In this document: positions 24,420 to 33,621 of the stretch, one piece after another
How the letters are laid out: the number at the start of each line of letters is the position of its first letter
Numbering within the stretch: the stretch's first letter is position 1
Source: Sphingomonas phyllosphaerae
GTDB lineage: Bacteria; Pseudomonadota; Alphaproteobacteria; Sphingomonadales; Sphingomonadaceae
NCBI GenBank assembly: GCA_036946405.1
Contig: JAQIJC010000001.1
Span: 2,548,501 to 2,612,500 of the forward strand
Reading direction: 5' to 3'
DNA: 64,000 bases
The notes under the pieces: model-generated
Told to the model about the DNA's origin: nothing
The model's input: the letters and a program-made list of their open reading frames with translations, nothing else
The model's database searches: none
Made by a program: the position numbers and the translations under genes

Positions 24420-25970
24420 ATGGGTTCGATCAAGAGCACGTTGTCGGACCGGCAGGCGGTCTGGGCGTTCGTGCTCGGCTGCGTGGCGGTGACGATCGGC
24501 GTCGTCGCGCACCTGCCGATGTTCGCGATGGCGCGGGCGATGCACTATCGGCTCGCCGGGATGCCCATGGACGGCATGATGATCGGCGGAATGGCGCTGA
24601 TCGTGCTAGGCACGCTGGTCGCGGCATACGGGCTGCTTCCGCGCGATCTTGCCGCGCAGCGCGCCGCCGCCGCCGACATCGTCGTGGCCGCGCCCGAAGA
24701 TGCGCCGCTGGGGCCGGCGCATTGGGGGTTGATGGCGGTGCTGGTCATCGCGCTGGTCATCGATGTCATGAAGCCCGCCTCACTGGGCTTCACGGTACCG
24801 GGAATGGTCGCCGAATATGGCGTCGCGAAGAAGACGGTGTCGCTGGTGCCGTTCTTCGCGCTGGCGGGGACCGTCACCGGATCGGTGCTGTGGGGCTGGA
24901 TCGCCGACGTCTATGGGCGCAAGGCGTCGATCCTGCTCTCGGCGGTGATGTTCGTCGGCACCTCGATCTGCGGGGCGATGCCCAGCCTCGCGTGGAACAT
25001 CGCGATGTGCTTCATGATGGGCGCGGCGGCGGGCGGGATGCTGCCGGTCACCTATGCGCTGCTCGCCGAGATGATGCCGAACCGGCATCGCGGCTGGAGC
25101 CTGGTGCTGGTCGGCGGGATGGGCGCGGTCGGCGGCTATTTCGCGGCGAGCGGCATGTCGGCAGTGCTGCAGCCCCTGTTCGGCTGGCGGATCCTGTGGC
25201 TCGCGAACCTGCCGACCGGGCTGACGCTGGTGCTGCTCGGCGCGCTGATCCCGGAATCGGCGAAATTCCTGCTGGCGCGCGGCCGGGTTTCGGAGGCCGA
25301 GGTCGTGATGCGCCGCTTCGGCGCGACCGCTCGCACCACCTCGCCCGCGGCCACGGCGGCAGCGCTGTCCTCGCAACCGCTTCAGGGCATCCATCTGTAC
25401 GGCAAGCTTTCGGCACTCAGCATCTGCGCCCTCTCGTGGGGGCTGATCAACTTCGGGTTGCTGCTCTGGCTGCCGGCCGATCTCGTCGCGAAGGGCTATT
25501 CCGTCGGCGTGTCGAGCCGCCTGCTCGCCGAGAGCGCGCTGATCGCCTTTCCGACCGTGTTCGTCGCCGCGCTGCTCTACAGCCGGTGGAGTACCAAATG
25601 GGCGCTGGCGACGATGATTGCGGTCACGCTGGCGGGGCTGTTGCTGGTCTTGCGGCTCGAACTCGCGCAGAGCGGAAGCCCGGTGCTGCCGGTCGCGTTG
25701 CTGATCGTCGGGACGAACGGGATCATCGCCATCGTCCTGCCCTATGCCGCGGAGAGTTTTCCGATGCGCGTGCGCGGCCGGGCCACCGGCTGGGTGGCGG
25801 CCTGTACCAAGGCGGGCGGACTGATCGCACAGGGGCTGACGATCAGCGGCGTGGCGCTGTCGATGGGAAGGTCCGCGCTGCTCATCATGGTGCCGACCGC
25901 GCTGTCGTTCGTGCTGGTGGCATGGTTCGGACGCGAGACCCGCGGTCGCGATCTGCGCGCGCTGGAATAA
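24420..25970 (+). CDS. MFS transporter (sugar / aromatic-acid porter type)
   Basis: A 516-residue 12-helix major facilitator protein. The start was placed at ATG 24420, just after the G tract, because a membrane helix (VWAFVLGCVAVTIGVVAHL) follows; the frame is open from 24294 but that stretch is not hydrophobic. The signature loop between helices 2 and 3 is WGWIADVYGRKAS, and the corresponding second-half segment is around RVRGRATGWVAACTKAG. Residues near 95-110 of the N-terminal section form an extra segment before the canonical first half, giving about 14 hydrophobic stretches in total. It resembles the aromatic-acid:H+ and sugar porter subfamilies; substrate not assignable. Inner membrane. 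It is divergent from the chemoreceptor. Confidence 0.85.
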   Translation: MGSIKSTLSDRQAVWAFVLGCVAVTIGVVAHLPMFAMARAMHYRLAGMPMDGMMIGGMALIVLGTLVAAYGLLPRDLAAQRAAAADIVVAAPEDAPLGPAHWGLMAVLVIALVIDVMKPASLGFTVPGMVAEYGVAKKTVSLVPFFALAGTVTGSVLWGWIADVYGRKASILLSAVMFVGTSICGAMPSLAWNIAMCFMMGAAAGGMLPVTYALLAEMMPNRHRGWSLVLVGGMGAVGGYFAASGMSAVLQPLFGWRILWLANLPTGLTLVLLGALIPESAKFLLARGRVSEAEVVMRRFGATARTTSPAATAAALSSQPLQGIHLYGKLSALSICALSWGLINFGLLLWLPADLVAKGYSVGVSSRLLAESALIAFPTVFVAALLYSRWSTKWALATMIAVTLAGLLLVLRLELAQSGSPVLPVALLIVGTNGIIAIVLPYAAESFPMRVRGRATGWVAACTKAGGLIAQGLTISGVALSMGRSALLIMVPTALSFVLVAWFGRETRGRDLRALE

Positions 25971-25990
25971 AGTCCAGCCCGGCGCGCCGA

Positions 25991-26965
25991 TCAGGTCGAT
26001 GTGGCGGGATAGGCCCCTGCAAGGAACGCGAGCAGGACCGCGTTCACCGCTTCGCTGGCTTCCTGCTGGAGCCAGTGACCGACGCCGGGAAGCGTCGTCG
26101 TACCGCGCAGCCCCGCGACGGTCTGCGGCAGCGCCTCGATCGCGGGCTTGACGAAGGGGAGGATCGGATCACGGTCGCCGATGATGAACCATGCCGGCTG
26201 CGCGATCGGCACGCCATCGAGTGCGGCGGTCAACTCCCAGTTGCGGTCGATGTTGCGATACCAGTTGAGCGGTCCCGCGAAGCCGTTCGCCCGGAACGCG
26301 GCACCGTAACGCGCCAGCTCTTCGTCGCCGAGCCAAGGGATCGCGCCAGCCGGCTCCTGAAACGAGGCGAGTGCGCCCCCTTCCCGGATCATCCCGCTCC
26401 AAGGCACGGGCGGACCGGCGGAGAGCGTCCACATCATGCGGCGAATGGCGGCATCCGCATCCGCGTCCAGATCGCGCTCGGCAATCCCGGGCGTCTGGAA
26501 GTAGAGCTGGTAGAAGTCGTCGAGCCCGGCGCGTCGCAACTTGGCGAGGCTGCTGATCGACCCGCGGCGCGCGTAGGGCACCGACATGCCGACGACGGCC
26601 TCGAACAGGTCCGGGCGCATTTGCGCGGCGCTCCACGCGACCGGCGCGCCCCAGTCATGACCGACGATCGCGGCTTTCGCGATGCCGAGCGCGCCGAGCA
26701 GCGCGACCATGTCGCCGGTCAGGTGGAAGATCGTGTAGCGATCGATCGCCACCGGCGCGTCGGTCTGCCCGTAACCGCGCATGTCCGGCGCGATCGCGCG
26801 ATAACCGGCGTCGGCCAGCGCGCGCAGTTGATGCCGCCACGACATCCCGAGTTCGGGAAAGCCGTGGCACAGCAGGACGGCGGGACCCTCGCCCGCCTCG
26901 GTCACGTGCTGGCGGATGCCGTTCGCCTCAACCGAATATTCCCGGAAGGATTGCTGCTTGTTCAT
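25991..26965 (-). CDS. Epoxide-hydrolase-type alpha/beta hydrolase
   Basis: A 324-residue cytoplasmic hydrolase. The start at ATG 26965 overlaps the stop of the GntP gene by ATGA; the longer frame to 27043 lies inside GntP. The oxyanion-hole motif is LLCHGFPELGMSW, the nucleophile is Asp in IVGHDWGAPVAW, and the final catalytic histidine lies in LPGVGHWLQQEA. The Asp nucleophile with HGFP places it with soluble epoxide hydrolases and haloalkane dehalogenases; the cap contains PYARRGSISSLAKL. Coupling to a gluconate-type permease is unusual, so its substrate is open. Confidence 0.9.
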   Translation of the reverse strand: MNKQQSFREYSVEANGIRQHVTEAGEGPAVLLCHGFPELGMSWRHQLRALADAGYRAIAPDMRGYGQTDAPVAIDRYTIFHLTGDMVALLGALGIAKAAIVGHDWGAPVAWSAAQMRPDLFEAVVGMSVPYARRGSISSLAKLRRAGLDDFYQLYFQTPGIAERDLDADADAAIRRMMWTLSAGPPVPWSGMIREGGALASFQEPAGAIPWLGDEELARYGAAFRANGFAGPLNWYRNIDRNWELTAALDGVPIAQPAWFIIGDRDPILPFVKPAIEALPQTVAGLRGTTTLPGVGHWLQQEASEAVNAVLLAFLAGAYPATST

Positions 26966-28281
26966 ACGAAGCGCAGCAAGGTGTCGAGCAACAGCACGAA
27001 GATCAGGCCGAACACCCCGACCAACGTCTCCATCAGCGACCATGATCGGAACGTGTCGCGCAGCGACAATCCGAAATATTCCTTGAACATCCAGAAGCCG
27101 GAATCATTGACGTGGCTGCACATCAGGCTGCCCGCGCCGATCGCGAGCACCATCAGATTGGCATCCGCGCCGGTGGCGACGATCACCGGTTGGATCAAGC
27201 CACCCGCCGTCAACCCGGCGACGGTCGCGGATCCGACCGCGATCCGGATCACGCACGCCAGCAGCCATCCCAGCGCGAGCGGCGGGAGCGGCAGGCCGGC
27301 GAGTTGCGCGGCCATGATCTTGTCCGCGCCGCTTTCGACCAGCACCTGCTTCAACGCGCCCGCGCCGGCGATGATGAGCAGGATCGGCGCGATGTCGCGG
27401 ATCGCGACCGTGAAGCCGTCCATGATCTCGACCCGCGTGAGCCCGGCGCTGCGTCCCAGCGCGACGATGCCGATCGCAATCGACAGGAGCAGCACGTTGG
27501 TGGGATGGCCGGCGAAGGCGATCGCGGTCGCGGCTTGCTGCGACAGCGGCGCATAATGGAGCGCGGTCGCACTGGCGATGAGGATCACGGGCAGCAGCGC
27601 ACAGGTGAAGCTCGCGAATATCCCCGGCAGCCTGCGCTCGCGTGTCGCCGTCGCCGCCTCGAACATCGGCGACGGCGGGGTGACGATGCCCTTCAGCGTC
27701 GTCGCGAAGAGCGGGCCGGCGATCGCAAGCGTCGGCAGTCCGACGATCAATCCGTAGATCAGCGTCACGCCGAGATCGGCACCGAGTTGCGCCACCACCG
27801 CGGTCGGCGAGGGATGCGGCGGCAGGAAGCCGTGCGCGATCGAAAGCCCGGCCAGCAATGGAATGCCGACATGCACCGCCGGCAATCCCGAACGCAGGAC
27901 GATCGAGAAGATCAGCGGCACCATCAGCACGAAGCCGACGTTGTAGAACAGCGGAATGCCGACCAGAAAGCCCGTTGCCGCCATCGCGATCGGCATCCGC
28001 GCCGGTCCGCACCATCCGATCAGCGTGTCGGCGATCCGTTGCGCCGCGCCGCTGTCGGCGATCAGCTTGCCGAGGAATGCGCCGAGCACGATCGTGATGA
28101 CCACCGGGCCGATCGTGTCGCCGATGCCCTTCTCGATTGCGCCGGGTACGCGCGCCAGCGGCACGCCGAGCAGCAACGCGGCGCATAAGGCGGCGACGAC
28201 GAAGGCGAGAAACGGCGGCGCGCGCAGCGACACCATCACGATCAATATGACCAGCGCCGCGACGATCGAGAACAGGATCAT
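26962..28281 (-). CDS. GntP-family gluconate:H+ symporter
   Basis: A 439-residue inner-membrane permease with about 12-14 hydrophobic helices spread along the full length. Recognisable GntP blocks are VITIVLGAFLGKLIADSGAAQRIADTL, GIPLFYNVGFVLMVPL, HGFLPPHPSPTAVV and GSLMCSHVNDSGFWMFKEYFGLS, the last being typical of gluconate, idonate or glycerate carriers. It is the first gene of a two-gene unit with the epoxide hydrolase (4-bp overlap). No sugar-acid kinase or GntR regulator is next to it. Confidence 0.93.
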   Translation of the reverse strand: MILFSIVAALVILIVMVSLRAPPFLAFVVAALCAALLLGVPLARVPGAIEKGIGDTIGPVVITIVLGAFLGKLIADSGAAQRIADTLIGWCGPARMPIAMAATGFLVGIPLFYNVGFVLMVPLIFSIVLRSGLPAVHVGIPLLAGLSIAHGFLPPHPSPTAVVAQLGADLGVTLIYGLIVGLPTLAIAGPLFATTLKGIVTPPSPMFEAATATRERRLPGIFASFTCALLPVILIASATALHYAPLSQQAATAIAFAGHPTNVLLLSIAIGIVALGRSAGLTRVEIMDGFTVAIRDIAPILLIIAGAGALKQVLVESGADKIMAAQLAGLPLPPLALGWLLACVIRIAVGSATVAGLTAGGLIQPVIVATGADANLMVLAIGAGSLMCSHVNDSGFWMFKEYFGLSLRDTFRSWSLMETLVGVFGLIFVLLLDTLLRFV

Positions 28282-28385
28282 GCGCGGCCGGTGCCGGCGA
28301 GACGAAGGTCGTTCATCGATGCAGACAACGCACTTTCGGTGCGCCCGTCAATCGCGACCTTCGCCTAAGCGCACGACACGAACGA

Positions 28386-29204
28386 TCACCGGATCTCGTT
28401 CTTGACCTGCGCATGGGCGAGCAGCGCGAACAAGCCGGTGCCGCCGACGATATTACCGAGCAGGGCGGGCAGCACGAAGCTGCCGATTCCCCAACCGACA
28501 CTCGCCTGCCCCGCCCAGACCAGCAGGAACGCCTCCGACGCGCCCGCGACGACGTGCGCGAATCCGGCCAGCGAGATCGCGTAGGTCACCGCGAACACGA
28601 TCCAGAAGTCGCCGCTGTTCACCGCCGAGCGGATCCACGCGATCGAAGCGATCAGGAACCCGGCCGGGATCGCCTGCATCAGCGTGTCGACCGGTGCCCG
28701 ATCGAGCAGCTTGGCCGACACCGCCAGCATCCCCTGGAGGGTGTCGGAAGGCTGAAGATGCGCGTGAACCGCCAGCGCGGTGGCAACCGCGGCGCCGAGC
28801 ATGTTCGCGATGAAGATGACGCTCCACAATCGTGCCAGCGACAATAGGTTCGCGCGTGTCGGCTGACGGACGACCGGCAGCACCGCCACGGCGGTATGCT
28901 CGGTAAAGAGTTGCAGGCGCCCGAGGATGACGATCAGGAACCCGGCCGGATAGCCGAGCGCGATCACCGCCTCCGCCCATTGCGCGTCGGGCAGATAATG
29001 GTGCAGCGCACCGGTCACCCACAACGACGCCATGATCGCGATCCCGGCGGCGAACCCCGACCAGAACAACGACGCGGTGGGACGGGCGAGTTCGTCCTCG
29101 CCCTGTTCGACGACCGCGGCGTGGACGACGCGCGCGGCGGGGGCGCTGCGCTCCTCGGCTTCCTCCTCCTCCTCGGTCGCTTCGTGATCGTTCCGATCGG
29201 CCAT
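28386..29204 (-). CDS. Formate/nitrite transporter (FNT) family channel
   Basis: A 272-residue pentameric-channel-type protein with six hydrophobic helices after a long acidic, charged N-terminal tail (ATEEEEEAEE). FNT marks include FWSGFAAGIAIMASLW, GRLQLFTEHTAVAVLP and an internal-repeat loop near IRSAVNSGDFW. The family moves formate, nitrite, hydrosulfide or lactate/acetate across the inner membrane. The acidic tail of about 30 residues is encoded by a low-complexity GAG/GAA run and is absent from classical FocA. It stands alone, with 104 bp to GntP and 144 bp to the divergent NIPSNAP gene. Confidence 0.88.
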   Translation of the reverse strand: MADRNDHEATEEEEEAEERSAPAARVVHAAVVEQGEDELARPTASLFWSGFAAGIAIMASLWVTGALHHYLPDAQWAEAVIALGYPAGFLIVILGRLQLFTEHTAVAVLPVVRQPTRANLLSLARLWSVIFIANMLGAAVATALAVHAHLQPSDTLQGMLAVSAKLLDRAPVDTLMQAIPAGFLIASIAWIRSAVNSGDFWIVFAVTYAISLAGFAHVVAGASEAFLLVWAGQASVGWGIGSFVLPALLGNIVGGTGLFALLAHAQVKNEIR

Positions 29205-29348
29205 ATTCGTCTCCCCTCGCAGGCATAACGCGCGATCGGAGCCGATCGCTCAACACCGATCGGCGTTTGCCCGCGATAGCCGAAGGTCGCGGCTTGACCG
29301 TGCGGCTTGCATCGGCATCGTGCGCGCAGACGACTTCGCGAGGTATCA

Positions 29349-30152
29349 ATGTCTTATCGGATCGACCGCCGCTCGCTGGTGGCGGGCGCCACATTGGGCG
29401 GCATGACGCTTGCCGCCGGGAGCGCACGGGCTCAGTCGCGTGGCGCGACGAAGACCCCGGAAATCTACGAGCTTCGCACCTATCACCTCGTCAACGGCCC
29501 GATGCGCGCGCGGCTCGACGCGTATCTGCGCGACGCGTTCATTCCGGCGGCGCGGCGCGCGGGCTGCGGCCCGATCGGAGTGTTCACGGTCAGCATCGGG
29601 CAGAGCAGTCCGGGCGTGCTGGTGCTGATCCCACACCCGACTCTCGCGGACTTCGCGGCGTTGCCCGGCCGGCTCTCGGCCGACGCCCGCCACGCCCAGA
29701 GCGGTGCGGCCTTTCTCGACGCGACGCCTGACGCTCCCGGCTTCGCGTCGATGGACGTGAAGTTGATGCGCGCCTTCCCGCACATGCCGCGGGTCGAAGT
29801 GCCCACGACCAGTGCCGCGCGGTTGTTCGAACTACGCACCTATTTCGGCCCCAGCGACAAGGCCGGGGCGACGAAGATCGCCATGTTCGATACCGGCGGC
29901 GAGATCGAGATCTTCCGTCGGACCGGCCTGACCCCGGTGTTCTTCGCCCAGGATCTGACGGGCGAGCGCCTGCCCAGCCTGACCTATATGCTCACCTTCC
30001 CCGACCTGGCGACACGCGAACGCAACTGGCGCACGTTCGGGTCGGACCCGGCGTGGAAGGCGCTGATCGCGACGCCGGGACTCACCGATCCGGAGATCAC
30101 CACCGGGATCGACAACCGTATTCTGAGCCCGACGGCCTACTCACAAATCTGA
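29349..30152 (+). CDS. NIPSNAP-family protein with Tat-like signal
   Basis: A 267-residue protein of two repeated ferredoxin-like units: YELRTYHLVNGPMRARL (about residues 38-54) and FELRTYFGPSDKAG (about 160-175), each starting with the characteristic ELRTY. The N-terminus has DRRSLVAGATLGGMTLAAG, a short twin-arginine-like export signal ending in ARAQ, so this copy is predicted to work outside the cytoplasm, unlike most NIPSNAPs. The molecular function of bacterial NIPSNAP proteins is not known. ATG 29349 was chosen for that signal; the gene ends 15 bp from the stop of a convergent small ORF. Confidence 0.85.
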   Translation: MSYRIDRRSLVAGATLGGMTLAAGSARAQSRGATKTPEIYELRTYHLVNGPMRARLDAYLRDAFIPAARRAGCGPIGVFTVSIGQSSPGVLVLIPHPTLADFAALPGRLSADARHAQSGAAFLDATPDAPGFASMDVKLMRAFPHMPRVEVPTTSAARLFELRTYFGPSDKAGATKIAMFDTGGEIEIFRRTGLTPVFFAQDLTGERLPSLTYMLTFPDLATRERNWRTFGSDPAWKALIATPGLTDPEITTGIDNRILSPTAYSQI

Positions 30153-30167
30153 GCCGCGACGTGCGGG

Positions 30168-30308
30168 TCAGCCGCGCGTCGTGGTCAGGCGCTGCGCCAT
30201 CGCGCGCTCGACCGGGGTCAGCCCAGCGAGCGGATCGTCGTTGATGCGGCGCTTCGGGGTCGCGGCGGTCTTGGCGGTGCCGAACAGGCTCAGGGTCGTG
30301 CGGGTCAT
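30168..30308 (-). CDS. Small basic protein, 46 residues, unknown function
   Basis: A short frame with coding-like codon use (third positions almost all G or C) and a GAGG six bases before the ATG at 30306-30308. The product (beginning MTRTTLSLFGTAKTA and ending AMAQRLTTTRG) is basic, without a membrane helix; a central DDPLAGLTPVERA segment could form a helix. An upstream ATG at 30314 is an alternative start. It is divergent from the PPK2 gene and convergent with NIPSNAP. I do not recognise a family. Confidence 0.5.
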   Translation of the reverse strand: MTRTTLSLFGTAKTAATPKRRINDDPLAGLTPVERAMAQRLTTTRG

Positions 30309-30402
30309 GTCCATCCTCGGGTGGGCGGCGCGCGGTGCGCCGTATATCGCAGGAACCGGAATGTTCGGGCTTGGTTCCCCTGCGAACGACAAGGAGCAGG
30401 CG

Positions 30403-31161
30403 ATGGGCGACGACCGGTACGAGCACGATCTGGAGCAGGCGCAACTCGCGCTGGTCGAAGCGCAACTTGCTGCGGTGGAAACCGGCGAGCGCGTCGTGAT
30501 CGTACTGGAGGGCCGCGACAGCGCGGGCAAGGACGGCGCGATCAAGCGAATCGTCGAGCATCTCTCGATCCGCTACACACGCGTCGTCGCGCTGCCCAAG
30601 CCGTCCGACCGCGAGCGAACGCAATGGTATTTCCAGCGCTATGTCGCGCATCTGCCCGCGGCGGGCGAGATCGTGATCTTCAATCGTTCCTGGTACAATC
30701 GCGCGGGGGTCGAGGTGGTGATGGGCTTCTCGACCACCGCGGAACAGGCCGAGTTCCTGCGCGACGCGCCCGATTTCGAGCGGATGCTGGTCGAAAGCGG
30801 CATCCGGCTGGTCAAGCTGTGGCTCGACATCGACAAGGACGAGCAGGAAAAGCGGCTCAAGGCCCGCCGTACCGATCCGCTCAAGCAACTGAAGACGTCG
30901 GACATGGACAAGGTGGCGCAAGCGCGCTGGGACGATTATTCCGCAGCGCGCGATACGATGCTGGTGCGCACCCATATACCGCTGGCGCCATGGTATTGCG
31001 TCTATGCCGATCACAAGAAGGCGGCCCGGATCGCGATCCTGCGGCATCTGGTCCACCAGATCGCCCCGGCGCAGGTCGCCAGGCAAGTGCCGGTCGCCGA
31101 TCCCGACGTGCTGTTCGCGTTCGAGCGTGCCGCGCTGGAAGACGGACGGCTGGCGCGCTAG
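30403..31161 (+). CDS. ppk2: Polyphosphate kinase 2 (PPK2), single-domain
   Basis: A 252-residue nucleotide kinase using polyphosphate as phosphate donor or product. Walker A is VLEGRDSAGKDGAIKRI, Walker B is IVIFNRSWYNRAGVE, and the lid region is RRTDPLKQLKTSDMDKV followed by RWDDYSAARD, the pattern of class I PPK2 that makes ATP or GTP from NDP and polyphosphate. ATG 30403 is preceded by AAGGAGCAGG; upstream in-frame codons at 30181 are not supported. The protein is a little short compared with most single-domain members, mainly at the N-terminus. It is followed after 26 bp by a small zinc-ribbon membrane protein gene. Confidence 0.93.
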   Translation: MGDDRYEHDLEQAQLALVEAQLAAVETGERVVIVLEGRDSAGKDGAIKRIVEHLSIRYTRVVALPKPSDRERTQWYFQRYVAHLPAAGEIVIFNRSWYNRAGVEVVMGFSTTAEQAEFLRDAPDFERMLVESGIRLVKLWLDIDKDEQEKRLKARRTDPLKQLKTSDMDKVAQARWDDYSAARDTMLVRTHIPLAPWYCVYADHKKAARIAILRHLVHQIAPAQVARQVPVADPDVLFAFERAALEDGRLAR

Positions 31162-31187
31162 ACTGATTGACGTTAGGCCTTTCGCGC

Positions 31188-31529
31188 ATGGGCTTCCTTT
31201 GCAATCTCGGGCTCCATCGTTGGGCCGGAAAGTCGACCGCACGTCCGGGCACGACCGTCTATCGGTGCGCGGCGTGCGGCAGGCGGCTGGTGCTGCACAA
31301 TCATCGTTCCCGACAGCGCAAGCGCAACTGGGTCGCGACGGCGTTGCTGGTGTCGGGCGCGATCTGGTTCGTCAGCTACAATCTGGCGATGCACGGGCAT
31401 ACCCGCGTGCTCCACACCGCCTCCAAAGCCGCGCGAAAGGCGGAGGCGGTCGCCTCCCGCGGGCGGGCGGCGATCCACCGCGCGCAGGGAGATCGCGGCT
31501 CCTATGTCGATGGCAACGACGACCGCTAG
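31188..31529 (+). CDS. Small zinc-ribbon-like membrane protein, unknown function
   Basis: A 113-residue protein. The N-terminus shows a four-ligand pattern, CNLGLHRW (Cys5 and His9) with YRCAACGRRL (a CxxC about residues 27-30), as in short zinc ribbons. One hydrophobic helix follows (VATALLVSGAIWFVSYNLAM, about residues 49-68), and the remainder is basic and Ala-rich. It is 26 bp after ppk2 and may share its transcript. Function unknown; a membrane-anchored cytoplasmic ribbon is the simplest topology. Confidence 0.7.
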   Translation: MGFLCNLGLHRWAGKSTARPGTTVYRCAACGRRLVLHNHRSRQRKRNWVATALLVSGAIWFVSYNLAMHGHTRVLHTASKAARKAEAVASRGRAAIHRAQGDRGSYVDGNDDR

Positions 31530-31551
31530 CGCGGGAGCGGCGGCGGCACCC

Positions 31552-33255
31552 TCAGTGTGACGAGGCGCCGGCCGCGCCGATCCCGGTTTCCGCGCGGACA
31601 TGCTGCGCGGCATAGCCACCGCGATCGATCGCCGCCCTGCCGCTGCGATCGAACAGCGACACGAGCCAGATCGTAAGAAAGGCCGCGGGCATCGAGAAGA
31701 TCGCCGGTGACGAATAGGGGAAGATCGCGGCGGGATAGCCGAGCACCTTCTCCCATACCGCGGGCGACAGCACCGTCAGCGCGACCGCCATCACCAGCCC
31801 GAGCGCCCCGCCCGCCACCACGCCGCGCGTGGTGCAGCCTTTCCAGAACAACGATAGCAGCAGCACCGGGAAATTGCCCGACGCCGCCACGGCGAAGGCG
31901 AGGCTGACCATGAAGGCGACGTTCTGCTTCTCGAAGATGATACCGAGCAGGATCGCGACCACCGCCAGCACCAGCACGGTACGCCGGGAGACGCGCAACT
32001 CCGCCGCCGGATCGGCCGCCCCCTTGCGCAGCACGGTGGCGTAGAGATCGTGGCTGACCGCGGACGCGCCCGACAGGGTCAGGCCGGCGACGACCGCAAG
32101 GATGGTCGCGAAGGCCACCGCCGAGATGAAGCCGAGGAACAGGTTGCCGCCTACCGCGTGCGCGAGATGGATCGCTGCCATGTTCCCGCCGCCCAGCAAT
32201 CCGCCCGCCGGATCGAGGTAACGCGGCGCGGTCGCGACCAGCACGATCGCGCCGAAGCCGATGATGAAGGTCAGCAGGTAGAAATAGCCGATCCACCCCG
32301 TCGCCCACAGCACCGACTTCCGCGCCGCCTGCGCATCGGGCACCGTGAAGAAGCGCATGAGGATATGCGGCAACCCGGCGGTCCCGAACATCAGCGCGAG
32401 CCCGAACGACACCGCCGAGATCGGGTCCTTGATGAAATTGCCCGGCCCCATGATCGACCGGCCCTTGGTGGCCGCCGCTGCCGGGTCAGCGCCGGCCGCA
32501 GCGGCGAGCCCGGTCTTCACCGCGACCGCGCGCGCGAACAGCGCCTCGAACGAGAAACCGAACTGCCAAAGCACCACCAGCGCCATGAACGTCGCGCTGC
32601 CGAGCAGCAGCACCGCCTTGACGATCTGCACCCAGGTCGTCGCGGTCATGCCGCCGAACAGCACGTACAGCGTCATCAGCACACCGACGATCACCACCGC
32701 ATATTCGTAGCGGACCCCGAACAGCAGCTTGATGAGCTGCCCTGCCCCGACCATCTGCGCGATCAGATAGAACAGCACCACGGTCAGCGTGCTGATCGCC
32801 GCGAAGCTGCGCACCGGCGTCTGTGCGAAGCGGAAGCTGGCGACATCGGCAAAGGTATAGCGGCCGAGGTTGCGCAGCCGCTCCGCCATCAGGAACAGGA
32901 TGATTGGCCAGCCGACGAGGAAGCCGATCGAATAGATCAGCCCGTCGTAGCCGTCCGCGAAGATCTGCGCCGAGATGCCGAGGAACGAGGCCGCCGACAT
33001 GAAGTCGCCCGCGATCGCGAGCCCGTTCTGGAAACCGGTGATCCCGCCGCCGGCGGTGTAGAAATCGCCGACCGTCCGCGTCCGCCGCGCCGCCCAGCGC
33101 GTAATGCCGAGCGTCAGCAACGCGAAGGCGGCGAACATCAGGATCGCGGTCCAGTTGGTCGGTTGCTGGACGCTCTGGCCCGACAGCGCATCGCCCGAGG
33201 CTGGCAGTGGGATCAGCGCGGCGGCGATCGCGAGTGACGCGGCGCGGCGCCTCAC
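31552..33255 (-). CDS. actP: Cation/acetate symporter (SSS family, ActP-type)
   Basis: A 567-residue sodium:solute symporter with a cleavable-looking signal, as in ActP of E. coli. The family's first helices are recognisable at [22 protein letters not shown] followed by [13 protein letters not shown], and the later SSS block [17 protein letters not shown] is the ActP signature. It imports acetate, propionate or pyruvate with Na+ or H+. Its ATG overlaps the stop of the upstream DUF485 gene by 4 bp (33252-33255), the standard yjcH-actP arrangement. Between its stop and the convergent zinc-ribbon gene are only 22 bp. Confidence 0.95.
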   Translation of the reverse strand: MRRRAASLAIAAALIPLPASGDALSGQSVQQPTNWTAILMFAAFALLTLGITRWAARRTRTVGDFYTAGGGITGFQNGLAIAGDFMSAASFLGISAQIFADGYDGLIYSIGFLVGWPIILFLMAERLRNLGRYTFADVASFRFAQTPVRSFAAISTLTVVLFYLIAQMVGAGQLIKLLFGVRYEYAVVIVGVLMTLYVLFGGMTATTWVQIVKAVLLLGSATFMALVVLWQFGFSFEALFARAVAVKTGLAAAAGADPAAAATKGRSIMGPGNFIKDPISAVSFGLALMFGTAGLPHILMRFFTVPDAQAARKSVLWATGWIGYFYLLTFIIGFGAIVLVATAPRYLDPAGGLLGGGNMAAIHLAHAVGGNLFLGFISAVAFATILAVVAGLTLSGASAVSHDLYATVLRKGAADPAAELRVSRRTVLVLAVVAILLGIIFEKQNVAFMVSLAFAVAASGNFPVLLLSLFWKGCTTRGVVAGGALGLVMAVALTVLSPAVWEKVLGYPAAIFPYSSPAIFSMPAAFLTIWLVSLFDRSGRAAIDRGGYAAQHVRAETGIGAAGASSH

Positions 33256-33560
33256 GCGTCATGCTCCGCGCGTAAGGCGTTGGTCAGCGGATCGAAGTCG
33301 CGGGCGGCGCGGCGGACGTAAAGGCCGGTGAGCAGGATCGCGAGCACGATCACCGCAAAGCCTGCGACGATCCCGACCGAGGTGACACCCGCGCCGATCG
33401 GGCGGGCGAGCAGGGCTTTATCGAACGCGATCAGCAGGATGAAGCTGAGGTACGCGACCAGCATGACCCCAGTCAGCGTCCAGCTGATCCGCCCGCGACG
33501 CCGCACCAGTTCGCGATATCGTGGGTCCGCCGCCACGCGTGCCGCTTCCGCGTCGTCCAT
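33252..33560 (-). CDS. yjcH: DUF485 small membrane protein (YjcH-like), ActP partner
   Basis: About 102 residues with two membrane helices ([22 protein letters not shown] and [21 protein letters not shown]) and a following [11 protein letters not shown] motif, as in DUF485. The ATG at 33560 was preferred since the frame above it (to 33590) lacks helical or basic signal features; it is preceded by GGGAGGGGCGGG. It is translationally coupled to actP by ATGA. The role in acetate transport is known only by gene linkage. Confidence 0.9.
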   Translation of the reverse strand: MDDAEAARVAADPRYRELVRRRGRISWTLTGVMLVAYLSFILLIAFDKALLARPIGAGVTSVGIVAGFAVIVLAILLTGLYVRRAARDFDPLTNALRAEHDA

Positions 33561-33621
33561 CCCGCCCCTCCCCGTCGTTGCCGCTACCATGCAGTATTAT
33601 AAACAAGGTGCAAGCAACGGT

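Noticed and set aside
24401..27556. 1051-codon plus-strand frame over the MFS, epoxide hydrolase and GntP genes
   Set aside because: It is out of frame with MFS and antisense to two well-supported genes; composition is typical of a shadow frame.
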